Below are positions 32,375 through 39,211 of a DNA stretch of 39,211 nt, one piece after another. This stretch comes from JAAYCI01 sp964370045 (lineage in GTDB: Bacteria; Bacillota; Clostridia; Oscillospirales; Ruminococcaceae). The DNA is taken from assembly GCA_964370045.1 (NCBI GenBank), contig CAYJGZ010000019.1, forward strand, positions 1 through 39,211, read 5' to 3'. Below the pieces are notes generated by a model. It was given only the letters and a program-made list of their open reading frames with translations. It did no database searches and was not told the DNA's origin. The position numbers were made by a program, and so were the translations under genes. Within the stretch, counting starts at the first letter, position 1, and each line of letters opens with the position of its first letter.

Positions 32375-33826
32375 CTACCCGAAAATAAGCGTTTTTGTCA
32401 CCACAGGCACCACAAGCCCCTCCATTAAGGGTCTGCCGATGTCAATGTAATCCCCCTCCTCGGGGTCTACGGCATCTATGCAGACGACTACACGCTTTGG
32501 CTCAAGCATTCGGTGCAGTGTTTGCCCCAGCGCCTTTGCGATGTCGCTTTGCACGCATACAAGCAGTGGTGCGCTTGTGGGCAGAGCTTCATTTGCCCCA
32601 CCTGCGAGCACTGCGGCGAGCCGCTTTAGCATCTCGTAGCTTGGGTTTTGTAGCCCCTGTAAAGCTATCAAAATTAGGCCGCTGTCCGTCTGCTCGCACA
32701 TCCAGCGTATGCGCTGTGCCAAAAGCGTTTGGCCACCGCTTTGGTATAGGGCGCTCTCCTCCTCGGGGGATAGCTTCAGCACGGGTATGTTTTTGAGGGG
32801 GAATATCCCCTCGTCGCTGTAAAAGATGGTACTGCCCGAAAGGTTGGTGGTGTGGCTTCCTGCGCCCACCACGGTGGCACGAATGGTCTGCACGCCCTGC
32901 CTAATGGGAAAGCTTTGGCTGATGCGCCCCGTGGCGATGGCCCGGCCCAAAAGCACGCCGATGTCTCCGTAGCTTTGCCAGGGCACCTCCTGCCCGTACA
33001 CTGCGGCGGCCACACCTCCCGAAAAAAACACGGTGGGTGCATCGCCCTGCCAAAAAAAGCGTGTACTGCCGGGGGTCTCGATGGAGGAAATCAGCTCATC
33101 CTGCCCCGAGAGGATGTAGCGGAAAAGCAGTTCCTCCATTTTGTCGCACAGCTTTTTGAGTGTAGTGAGGGTGGTGCGCTCGCCCTCTTTCAGCATAAGC
33201 CCACAGGATTTTGCGATAACCGTTGCGCTGTCGCTGACATATTGCAGTGTAAGCTGTTCATCAAAGCGCACAAGCCGCCCACCTATATCAAGGCATCCTT
33301 TGGCGAGCGTCCTGCCATCCTTGAAAAGCGCATAATTAGACGTTCCACCGCCTATATCTATGTTGAGTGTGGCACATTCATTGTCCACCGAGTATTGAAA
33401 AGCGCCACTGCCTTTGCCTGCGATAACACCCTCAAGGTCGGGGCCTGCGGTGGATACCACAAACTCGCCTGCAAGGTCGCTGAGCGCCTCCAAAACTACT
33501 TTTGCGTTTTCCTTTCGGGCGGACTCACCCGTTATTATCACAGCGCCGGTGCTCAGCATGTCGGGGGTGATGCCTGCGCTTTCATAGTCGGAAAGTATCA
33601 GCTTGCGCACGGCCTGTGCGTCTATGAGCGTGCGGCTAAGTAGGGGAGTGGTGTGGATGTCTCCCTCGTAAAAAAGCTCCTTGTCCACTATGCTGACACG
33701 TGGCACGCTGAAATATGAGGCGGTGTTTTGCATGTGTAGCTTGGAAAAAACCGTCTGCGTGGTGGCAGTGCCAAGGTCTATGCCCACACTCAAAATTGCC
33801 TGTGATGAAATGCGAGCACCCCCCAA
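32375..33826 (-). CDS. eutA: ethanolamine ammonia-lyase reactivase
   Basis: About 480 residues. An ATP-dependent chaperone of the actin/Hsp70-like fold that exchanges inactive cobalamin bound to EutBC. Motifs: ILSVGIDLGTATTQTVFSKL (phosphate 1), GAVIITGESARKENA, LNIDIGGGTSNYALFKDG (phosphate 2), VVGAGSHTTNLSGSTIFY (adenosine), and the C-terminal VDPEEGDYIDIGRPL. The start is unclear because the frame runs back into a MITE-like element: TTG 33826 has no ribosome site, TTG 33793 has a weak ACAGG, and ATT 33811 follows GGGGGGTG and would match E. coli EutA exactly in N-terminal length. No in-frame ATG exists outside the element. Confidence 0.93.
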   Translation of the reverse strand: MGGARISSQAILSVGIDLGTATTQTVFSKLHMQNTASYFSVPRVSIVDKELFYEGDIHTTPLLSRTLIDAQAVRKLILSDYESAGITPDMLSTGAVIITGESARKENAKVVLEALSDLAGEFVVSTAGPDLEGVIAGKGSGAFQYSVDNECATLNIDIGGGTSNYALFKDGRTLAKGCLDIGGRLVRFDEQLTLQYVSDSATVIAKSCGLMLKEGERTTLTTLKKLCDKMEELLFRYILSGQDELISSIETPGSTRFFWQGDAPTVFFSGGVAAAVYGQEVPWQSYGDIGVLLGRAIATGRISQSFPIRQGVQTIRATVVGAGSHTTNLSGSTIFYSDEGIFPLKNIPVLKLSPEEESALYQSGGQTLLAQRIRWMCEQTDSGLILIALQGLQNPSYEMLKRLAAVLAGGANEALPTSAPLLVCVQSDIAKALGQTLHRMLEPKRVVVCIDAVDPEEGDYIDIGRPLMEGLVVPVVTKTLIFG

Positions 33827-33845
33827 AGCATAGTGTGAAAAAGCG

Positions 33846-34103
33846 GAGTGGACACATAGAGGTGATTTAGAATACGTTAAGTAGAAGAAGGCGCTCAATT
33901 AAGGGGCTTGCCCCGTATTCAACGTGGCAACAGCGGGTTTTAAGCCGCTGAATATTTAGTGGGCGATTGTACGCTCACTAAATATTTAAGATGACCCTCG
34001 TCGTCTGTGGAGGTAAGGGTCATCTTGCCATACGCTATATCCGCCCCGCCTACGGCGGGGGCGGATATAGCAAAAAACTAAATCACCGCGTTTGGTCACT
34101 CCC
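33846..34103 (+). mobile_element. MITE-like element, copy 7, with hairpin cassette
   Basis: Left end GTGGACACATAGAGGTGATT, AGAATACGTTAAG, then about 135 bp of extra sequence, then CGCTATATCC, core CCGCC-TAC-GGCGG, GGATATAGC and CTAAATCACCGCGTTTGGTC. The insert has perfect stems AATATTTAGTG/CACTAAATATT (33951/33976), AAGATGACCCT/AGGGTCATCTT (33988/34016) and CAGCGG...CCGCTG. It lies in the eutA leader. Confidence 0.75.
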
Positions 34104-34129
34104 TAAAAAAGCGTTCATGTGTAAAAAAA

Positions 34130-34169
34130 CAAAAAAAGCCAAAACCATATGCGCCTGCGCATCGGCTTT
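34130..34169 (-). terminator. intrinsic terminator in eutA leader
   Basis: On the minus strand AAAGCC (34164-34169) pairs with GGCTTT (34135-34140) around an inner stem ATGCG-CAGG-CGCAT, followed by TTTTTTTGTTTTTTT. Upstream GGC (34171-34173) can instead pair with the GCC of the terminator stem, giving mutually exclusive folds. Confidence 0.65.
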
Positions 34170-34187
34170 AGCCCTGTTGCTTTTTTG

Positions 34188-34240
34188 TGTGTACCCTATT
34201 GTACACATCTATTTTACTATAAATATGACACAAAATGCAA
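34188..34240 (-). promoter_or_regulatory. candidate eutA promoter and leader hairpin
   Basis: Minus strand: TTGCAT (34235-34240), an 18-nt spacer, TAAAAT (34211-34216). Just downstream is the hairpin TGTGTAC-AATAGG-GTACACA (34188-34207) with a six-base loop, then the terminator. Promoter, hairpin and terminator in that order match the layout of EutV-controlled leaders; the loop only partly fits the published hexaloop rule. Confidence 0.55.
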
Positions 34241-34352
34241 TAGGTGATGGAGTTATTTTTTGGAGATTAAATATTTTGGTTTGTTCGGTGGGCATTAAAT
34301 ACCCTGAAAAATATAAAAAAATAGTGAAAAATTCATATTAAAATGCAAATAA

Positions 34353-35441
34353 TCACATTTTAATAGTGAAAAAAGCACGTGTGCCATTTTCATCCGACAG
34401 CGCCGAAAACCGCCCCTTTAGCTTGTCCTTAACGGTGAGGTTCACCAGCGCAAGCCCAAGGCTTTGCTCCTGTGAGCTTTGCGAAATGTTGTATCCACAG
34501 CCGTTGTCCTGCACGCTCACGGTGACAAAAAGCTCGCCACGTTCAACATTTACAAGGATTTCGCCGCTCTGCCCCTGCGCAAAGGCGTGCTCCAGTGCAT
34601 TGCTCACAAGCTCGTTCACCACGATGGCCACCGAGGTCGCCACATCTGCATTTACATGCACATCCTCACCGCCCGTGTGGATGCTCACCTGCTTTGCGCC
34701 GCCCGAAATAACACGGATGTTGCGGCAGATGCGTGCCAGCAAATACTGCAAGCTTGCGCCCTCGCCGCAGCTGTTTGCGGTGAGCAGCTCGTGTATGGCG
34801 GAGATGCTCAAAATGCGTTGGACCTGCTCCTTTAGGGCGGTGCGCACCTGCTCGTCTTTGCTATGGCGCATTTGTAGGTTCATTATGGAGGCGACCATTT
34901 GCAGGTTGTTTTTCACCCTGTGGTGTACTTCTCGCATGGATATGCGCTCTTCCTGCGGTGCGTGGTGTGTGCTGTTAAGCGTTTCTTGCGCAAGAGCGTC
35001 CTTTTCACGCATGAGATGGGCAAGCTTTTCATCGTTTCGCAGTATGTCTGAAATGTCCTTTTCACGTATGAGCACGCCAATAATTCGCTCGCCCTCGCCG
35101 AAAATAGGCACTGCGTCCTGCCGCACAAAAACGCCCTCCTGCGTCAGCGCTTTAAGCTCTCGCACGGCGATGCCGTTTTCCAGCGCCCTGTACACGGCAG
35201 GCTCACGGCTGCGCAGTGCATCCCTGCCCACAACGCATTTTTCGTATGCGGACGTACCGCTGCTAACACCTGCTTGTGCCAGCACAACAGCGGTGTTCCG
35301 CTCGGTGTCCATGCCGTCAATGAACACATCTCCGCCGCACAGTTCAGCCATTTGGGGCAGACATTCCGACAGTTTTTGAAGCCGCTCAATGTCAGCCTCT
35401 TGCAGGCGGCAACGCTCCTTGCACAGGTCAATGGGTATCAT
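34353..35441 (-). CDS. eutW: EutW-like sensor histidine kinase
   Basis: 362 residues, soluble, with no membrane segment. The N-terminal half (about 30-130) is a PAS/GAF-like sensor region (IAVRELKALTQEGVFVRQDAVP, quoted part: VFVRQDAVPIFGEGERIIGV). A HisKA_2 dimerisation helix carries His174 in EVHHRVKNNLQMVASIMNLQ. An ATPase domain shows VNELVSNALEHAF (N box) and VQDNGCGYN (G1). EutW senses ethanolamine in Firmicutes and phosphorylates EutV. ATG 35441 overlaps the eutV stop (ATGA). Confidence 0.93.
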   Translation of the reverse strand: MIPIDLCKERCRLQEADIERLQKLSECLPQMAELCGGDVFIDGMDTERNTAVVLAQAGVSSGTSAYEKCVVGRDALRSREPAVYRALENGIAVRELKALTQEGVFVRQDAVPIFGEGERIIGVLIREKDISDILRNDEKLAHLMREKDALAQETLNSTHHAPQEERISMREVHHRVKNNLQMVASIMNLQMRHSKDEQVRTALKEQVQRILSISAIHELLTANSCGEGASLQYLLARICRNIRVISGGAKQVSIHTGGEDVHVNADVATSVAIVVNELVSNALEHAFAQGQSGEILVNVERGELFVTVSVQDNGCGYNISQSSQEQSLGLALVNLTVKDKLKGRFSALSDENGTRAFFTIKM

Positions 35442-36172
35442 TCAGCCTGCCCTCCGCCGCCCTGCGCCAAAAGTGTTTTTGCGGCCTGCAAGCGGTCTGT
35501 GCTTGTTTTTTTTGCAAGCGCATCAATGGCATCAAACGCCTCCTGCTCGCTGATACCACGCTGTGACATCAGGCGCAGCTTGCACTGTTTTACTGCGTCG
35601 GTGCTCTGTGCCTGTTCCACAATGGCGGCGGCAATCTTCTCGATACTGCAGCGCTTATCCATGGCAAGGCGGCGCATTTCGCTGTACGCTTTTGAAGTGT
35701 CAATGCCCTTTTGTTTTGCCAAAACAGCCTTGGCACGCTCTATTAGCTTTGTGTTTTGCACCTGCTCCTCGGCGCTTTGCTTTTCACTGCGAAGCTTGCG
35801 CAGTGCCTGCCCTTGCGCAAAAGCAACCTCCAGTGTGGGCAGGATAAGGCGGCTGTCCAGCGGCTTTACAAGGTATCCCGTTACCCCTATTTTACCGGCA
35901 CTTTCGACAAGCTCCCTGTCCGAAAAGGCGGTGAGCAACACCACACAGCAGGCAAGGTCCTGCTCTAATATGCTTTGTGCGGCGTGAAGCCCGTCAAAAA
36001 CAGGCATACGTACGTCCATTAAAACAATGTCCGGGCGGTGGGTGCGGCACTCTTCCACAGCGTCGTAGCCGTCTGCGGCCTGCGCCACAACGCAAAAGTT
36101 CAGCTCTTGTAGCGTCTGGCAAATATCCAGCCGTGTAATCGGCTCATCGTCCACCACAACAACTCTTTTCAT
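35438..36172 (-). CDS. eutV: EutV-like response regulator with double ANTAR region
   Basis: 244 residues, longer than typical EutV (about 190). The receiver domain (1-120) has acidic Asp8/Asp9, phosphorylation Asp53 in LMDVRMP, and LVKPLD with Lys103. A coiled coil leads to a canonical ANTAR (about 141-186: KLIERAKAVLAKQKGIDTSK, then AYSEMRRLAMDKRCSIEKI). A second, ANTAR-like three-helix segment follows (about 192-236: CKLRLMSQRGISEQEAFDAI, DALAKKTSTDRLQAAKTLL). ANTAR domains bind paired RNA hairpins and prevent termination. GGAG lies 5 nt before ATG 36172. Confidence 0.93.
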   Translation of the reverse strand: MKRVVVVDDEPITRLDICQTLQELNFCVVAQAADGYDAVEECRTHRPDIVLMDVRMPVFDGLHAAQSILEQDLACCVVLLTAFSDRELVESAGKIGVTGYLVKPLDSRLILPTLEVAFAQGQALRKLRSEKQSAEEQVQNTKLIERAKAVLAKQKGIDTSKAYSEMRRLAMDKRCSIEKIAAAIVEQAQSTDAVKQCKLRLMSQRGISEQEAFDAIDALAKKTSTDRLQAAKTLLAQGGGGQAE

Positions 36173-36242
36173 TTTAGCTCCTTAAAAAAGTGGGATACTT
36201 GCACGCAAAAAAGTGCTTTGAATGTATGCACAAAAAGCGGTG

Positions 36243-37136
36243 CTACTCGGGCGGTGCAAGCCAGGGCACATTCTCCACCTCGATGGAATCGAGCCGTGCT
36301 TTTCGGTAGGAGAGTGGCTCGAGCATATGCTCTTTTTTGAACAAGCGTGAAAAGTAGTTTGTGTCCGAAAATCCACATTCCATAGCTATCTCGGTGACGG
36401 ACAAGTCGGTTGCTTCCAGCAAAAAGCACGCACGCTCCATGCGAAGTGTGCGCAGGAATTTTTGAGGCGTGACATCGTATATTTCTTTGAATTTTCTGTC
36501 GAAGTGGCGAGGAGAGGTGTGCGCAAGCGCAGCGAGTGACTCCAGCGTCAGCTTTTCATTAAAGTGACAGCGCATGTACGCCATTACCTTGCTAATATTT
36601 ACAGGAGGATTGTTCGCAAAAAGCTCCTTGTCTGAATAAGCTCTTGAAATAACAGTGATGAGCACAAAAAACATGGAGTTTAATATCTGTTCATGTCCCG
36701 GCTCTTTTTCGCGCTGCTCCAGCTCCATGCGTGCCAAAAAGAGCTCCATGTCCGAAAGCAGGTCATCGTCCGCCTGCAAGCGGTCCTTAGTTTCGTACTG
36801 CTGGGCAAGAGGATTCTCCACAAAAAGGCGCTGGTAGCCCTCGAGGCGGCGAAATGATGCCGCACTGCGACGCAGGTGCTCATCCTTGTAAAACACCGAA
36901 CATAGGCTAAGGCGATGTGCCTGCGTAATTTCTTTTGTGTAGTTTCCGGTCAAAACAAAGACATCCCCACGTTTTATGGGAAAGCTTTTGTTGTTCAGCG
37001 TGAAAACGCCCTCTCCATCCTGAACAACAATAAGCTCATTGCCCCAAAAGGAGAAATCGTGGAATATTTTTCGCCTGTGGCCGTCCACAAACTGCCTTAG
37101 AACATCATAAGGAATAATGAATCTTCCATCAGTCAA
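36243..37136 (-). CDS. AraC-family transcriptional regulator
   Basis: 297 residues. An N-terminal cupin-like sensor (IKRGDVFVLTGNYTKEI and the preceding LNNKSFP) is followed by a linker and a C-terminal double helix-turn-helix (about 185-285): YMRCHFNEKLTLESLAALAH and ATDLSVTEIAMECGFSDTNY with FSRLFKKE, the AraC signature. The start is TTG 37136 with GGGAG 10 nt upstream; no nearby ATG fits. It ends 70 nt before eutV and is divergent from the two-domain SnoaL-like gene. I infer that it controls that gene rather than eut, since eut has EutVW. Confidence 0.88.
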   Translation of the reverse strand: MTDGRFIIPYDVLRQFVDGHRRKIFHDFSFWGNELIVVQDGEGVFTLNNKSFPIKRGDVFVLTGNYTKEITQAHRLSLCSVFYKDEHLRRSAASFRRLEGYQRLFVENPLAQQYETKDRLQADDDLLSDMELFLARMELEQREKEPGHEQILNSMFFVLITVISRAYSDKELFANNPPVNISKVMAYMRCHFNEKLTLESLAALAHTSPRHFDRKFKEIYDVTPQKFLRTLRMERACFLLEATDLSVTEIAMECGFSDTNYFSRLFKKEHMLEPLSYRKARLDSIEVENVPWLAPPE

Positions 37137-37521
37137 TTTGTATATTCTCCCTTCGCAACCATAGAGTATTAAATATAAGACATTTTAGCATAATATAGAC
37201 ATGATTTTCCAGTGAAATTTAAGTGGGCACCCTGTTTTTTTGCAATCAAACGGTAGTGCGTGTCTTTTTTGTTACTTTATTTGGCTGTTTTATACACACT
37301 GCTTGTGCTGTATGGATACACAAGGCGATAATATTGGGTGATAGAGCAGGTATTAAAATGTCCATAAAATTCACGATAATGTCGGTGGTAAGTATAGTAA
37401 ATACTGAAAAATTGCGATATAATCAGACGCAAGGTAGCGTCAGCATAGAGAAAGGTGGCTGTGCGATTGCACACTAATTATGATGACGCAAAACATGCAA
37501 TGCTACGGGAGGATGTTGAGA
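37137..37521. other. divergent regulatory region between araC-type and SnoaL-like genes
   Basis: No convincing gene. TATAAT at 37418-37423 (plus) with no good -35 suits an activator-dependent promoter for the SnoaL-like gene. The part 37250-37430 resembles, at a distance, the eutA leader region 34180-34330. Confidence 0.45.
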
Positions 37522-38520
37522 ATGTCGTTTCAAAAAGAGAAAAACTTCGTGCGCGAGTACTTCGCCGATTTGGAAGCGTGTAAAACAGAGGATACCCTCA
37601 GTGTTCTGAAAAAGTATGTGTCGGATGACTACACATGGGAGGGCGTGTACCCCTTCATGGATATTTCCGGCGCCGAGGCTGTGGTGGAAAAGTTCTGGGC
37701 ACCCGTGAAAAACTCGCTCAAGTCTATGCAACGCCGTCAGGACGTTTTTATGGCGGGCGAGGGCACCGACAAGAAAATTTGGGTTATGAGCATGGGTCAG
37801 TTCATGGGTCTTTTCGACGAAGAGTTTTTGAACATTCGCCCCACAGGCAAGATGCAGCACCTGCAGTATGTTGAGTGGGCACGTGTGGAGGATGGCAAGA
37901 TAACTCACTCCGCAATGTTTGTGGACCTGCTCGGCTTTATGAAGGAGGCTGGATGCTATCCGCTACCTCCCGAAACGGGCCACTACTTCGTGTACCCGGG
38001 CCCTCGCGACCACAACGGCCTGATGTTTGAGGAGCAGCCTGCGGAAAAAGCGCCCGTGAGCTTTGCCATTGTGGATGATATGATAAACGACCTTGACAGC
38101 ATCAACGCAGGCTACGAAGCACCCGCCGACATGCTGAAAAAGTCTTGGAACGACGACATGATTTGGTACGGACCTTGCGGTGTTGGCGCAAGCTATACCA
38201 TTCCCCGCTATCAAATTCAGCACCAGCGTCCCTTTAGGGAGAATATGAGCAACAAGAGCGTAAACGAAATAAAAGGCTACTTTGCCGAGGGTGATTTTGT
38301 TTGCTTTTTCTGCAGCATGAACACCAGCCACGACGGCGGCTGGCTGGGCATGACAGGCAACGACAAGATTGTCAACCTGCGTGGTGACCTTGATGTTTAC
38401 TATTGCAAGGACGGCAAAATCTCCGAAAACTGGTGCTTGTTCGACATTCCTTACTGGCTGTACCAGCAGGGCTTTGATGTGTTCAAGCGCACAGCGTCCA
38501 TTTTGAACCCATCATTCTAA
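37522..38520 (+). CDS. two-domain SnoaL/NTF2-like protein
   Basis: 332 residues with two SnoaL-like halves (about 5-150 and 185-320) joined by a linker around LPPETGHYFVYPGPRDHNGL. The first half has DDYTWEGVYPFMDISGAEAV and GKMQHLQYVEWARVEDGKIT. The second has DDMIWYGPCGVGASYTIPRY, then LDVYYCKDGKISENWCLFD. The D-x-x-W and G-K-I patterns are typical of SnoaL-like cyclases/isomerases found in sugar-catabolic clusters. ATG 37522 is chosen because GGGAGG lies 9 nt upstream; in-frame ATGs at 37480 and 37513 are poorer. It is probably controlled by the divergent AraC protein, and may act in the same pathway as the A/B proteins at 5.5-7.8 kb. Confidence 0.8.
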   Translation: MSFQKEKNFVREYFADLEACKTEDTLSVLKKYVSDDYTWEGVYPFMDISGAEAVVEKFWAPVKNSLKSMQRRQDVFMAGEGTDKKIWVMSMGQFMGLFDEEFLNIRPTGKMQHLQYVEWARVEDGKITHSAMFVDLLGFMKEAGCYPLPPETGHYFVYPGPRDHNGLMFEEQPAEKAPVSFAIVDDMINDLDSINAGYEAPADMLKKSWNDDMIWYGPCGVGASYTIPRYQIQHQRPFRENMSNKSVNEIKGYFAEGDFVCFFCSMNTSHDGGWLGMTGNDKIVNLRGDLDVYYCKDGKISENWCLFDIPYWLYQQGFDVFKRTASILNPSF

Positions 38521-38541
38521 GAGTGTAAAGAAAAAGTTTGT

Positions 38542-38581
38542 TCCCCCTAAAAAATCGCAGGTTGGCGCTTTTTTAGGGGGA
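38542..38581 (+). terminator. terminator after two-domain SnoaL gene
   Basis: TCCCCCTAAAAAA pairs with TTTTTTAGGGGGA around a 14-nt loop, followed by TTTTG. Confidence 0.8.
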
Positions 38582-38743
38582 TTTTGCATATGTGTGTTAG
38601 CGTAGAGTAGGGAGCGATAAATAATTGTGTGCGGAGCTGATAAAATTGCGAGTGGATTTGCAAAAAAATCACTTGACATTTAAGAGACTTTTCTATAAAA
38701 TAATAATGTTGCCAAAAGATACGGCGATAGCGTAATTGAATAC

Positions 38744-38835
38744 GGAGAGATGGCTGAGCTGGTCGAAGGCGCACGATTGGAAATCGTGTATACCCCTTAA
38801 AGGTATCGAGGGTTCGAATCCCTCTCTCTCCGCCA
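38744..38835 (+). tRNA. tRNA-Ser (anticodon GGA)
   Basis: A class II tRNA: acceptor GGAGAGA/TCTCTCC, anticodon stem CACGA/TCGTG with loop TTGGAAA, a long variable arm (TATACC...GGTATC), T-arm GAGGG-TTCGAAT-CCCTC, and encoded CCA at 38833-38835. Confidence 0.96.
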
Positions 38836-38843
38836 ATAGAAAA

Positions 38844-38866
38844 GCACCCCTTTGGGGTGCTTTTTT
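38844..38866 (+). terminator. terminator after tRNA-Ser
   Basis: GCACCCC-TTT-GGGGTGC followed by TTTTTT. The same hairpin recurs every 136 bp in the tandem repeat that follows. Confidence 0.9.
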
Positions 38867-39211
38867 ATTGGCGGAAACACCGGGGATTCGAAAGGCGGCT
38901 CTTGAAAACAGCCTGAATGGCTGTTTTAACCGCCGTGGCTTTTCCGCAGAAAAGCGAATCCTATACTTTGTGATTTACTGTGCCCCTTTGGGGTGCTTTT
39001 TTATTGGCGGAAACACCGGGGATTCGAAAGGCGGCTCTTGAAAACAGCCTGAATGGCTGTTTTAACCGCCGTGGCTTTTCCGCAGAAAAGCGAATCCCAT
39101 ACTTTGCGATTTACTGCACCCCTTTGGGGTGCTTTTTTATTGGCGGAAACAATGCAGGGATTCGAAAGGCGGCTCTTGAAAACAGCCTGAATGGCTGTTT
39201 TAACCGCCGTG
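38844..39211. repeat. 136-bp tandem repeat beside tRNA-Ser (at least 2.7 units, runs off window)
   Basis: Terminator-like hairpins start at 38844, 38980 and 39116, a strict 136-bp period. Each unit has the hairpin, then GGCGGAAAC, GGATTCG, GGCGG, AAAACAGCC-TGAAT-GGCTGTTTT, CCGCC, GCTTTTC-CGCA-GAAAAGC and CGAATCC. Copies differ by few bases (for example CTATACTTTGT versus CCATACTTTGC). Confidence 0.92.

Noticed and set aside
34117..34341. A 74-codon plus-strand frame with a hydrophobic stretch (MCKKTKKAKTICACAS...)
   Set aside because: It lacks a ribosome site, runs against the eut genes, and lies over the minus-strand eutA promoter, hairpin and terminator, which explain the sequence better.
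37223..37477. Plus-strand frame of 84 codons before the two-domain SnoaL gene
   Set aside because: GTG start without a ribosome site, covers the divergent promoter region, and shows no recognisable domain.
38844..39211. Possible CRISPR array
   Set aside because: The whole 136-bp unit is repeated including would-be spacers, so it is a simple tandem repeat.

Overview
The window looks like a chromosomal segment of a Gram-positive Clostridia-type bacterium (Bacillota). It has a 23S-5S-tRNA order, strong AGGAGG ribosome sites, DUF4364 and DUF951 proteins, an M18 aminopeptidase, and an EutV/EutW (ANTAR-type) ethanolamine system as in Enterococcus, Listeria and Clostridium. Several genes appear to use TTG, CTG or possibly ATT starts. 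The species cannot be named from sequence alone.

Layout. 1-935: the 3' end of an rRNA operon (23S, 5S) plus tRNA-Glu and tRNA-Lys. 1362-2588: a lipoprotein with a long Gly-Gly-Thr repeat. 3061-7912: an operon with a good promoter, two zinc-dependent medium-chain dehydrogenases, and two tandem copies of a two-gene SnoaL/NTF2-like module (A1-B1, A2-B2) duplicated at an exact 1195-bp offset. 8072-14270 (minus): housekeeping genes for a DUF4364 regulator, M18 aminopeptidase, lytic transglycosylase, CoaE, Sua5-type threonylcarbamoyl-AMP synthase, peptide release factor 1 and DUF951. 14698-18933 (minus): an RND transporter with a large coiled-coil insertion. 19379-20143: an SDR oxidoreductase.

20233-36172 (minus): a large ethanolamine-utilisation microcompartment locus. 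In transcription order it is eutV-eutW, a leader with promoter, hairpin and terminator, eutA-eutB-eutC-eutL-eutE, two near-identical hexameric shell genes, an eutT-pduL fusion, a pduM-like gene, eutN, pduS-like, pduT-like, eutS and eutP. Inferred pathway: EutBC lyase (reactivated by EutA, supplied with adenosylcobalamin by the EutT domain) makes acetaldehyde inside a protein shell. EutE makes acetyl-CoA and the PduL domain makes acetyl-phosphate. No EutG alcohol dehydrogenase, EutD, EutQ or EutH is visible here. The PduS/PduT electron-transfer pair, normally associated with propanediol compartments, may recycle NADH and reduce cobalamin. Upstream lies an AraC regulator (36243-37136), divergent from a two-domain SnoaL-like protein (37522-38520). 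tRNA-Ser (38744-38835) is followed by a 136-bp tandem repeat that runs off the window.

Across 10.3-34.1 kb, a family of about nine palindromic, MITE-like elements occupies intergenic gaps. Two copies carry extra hairpin cassettes. Other notable points are a double ANTAR region in EutV, internal ribosome sites inside two microcompartment genes, shared encapsulation-peptide-like helices, and the structured tandem repeat beside tRNA-Ser.
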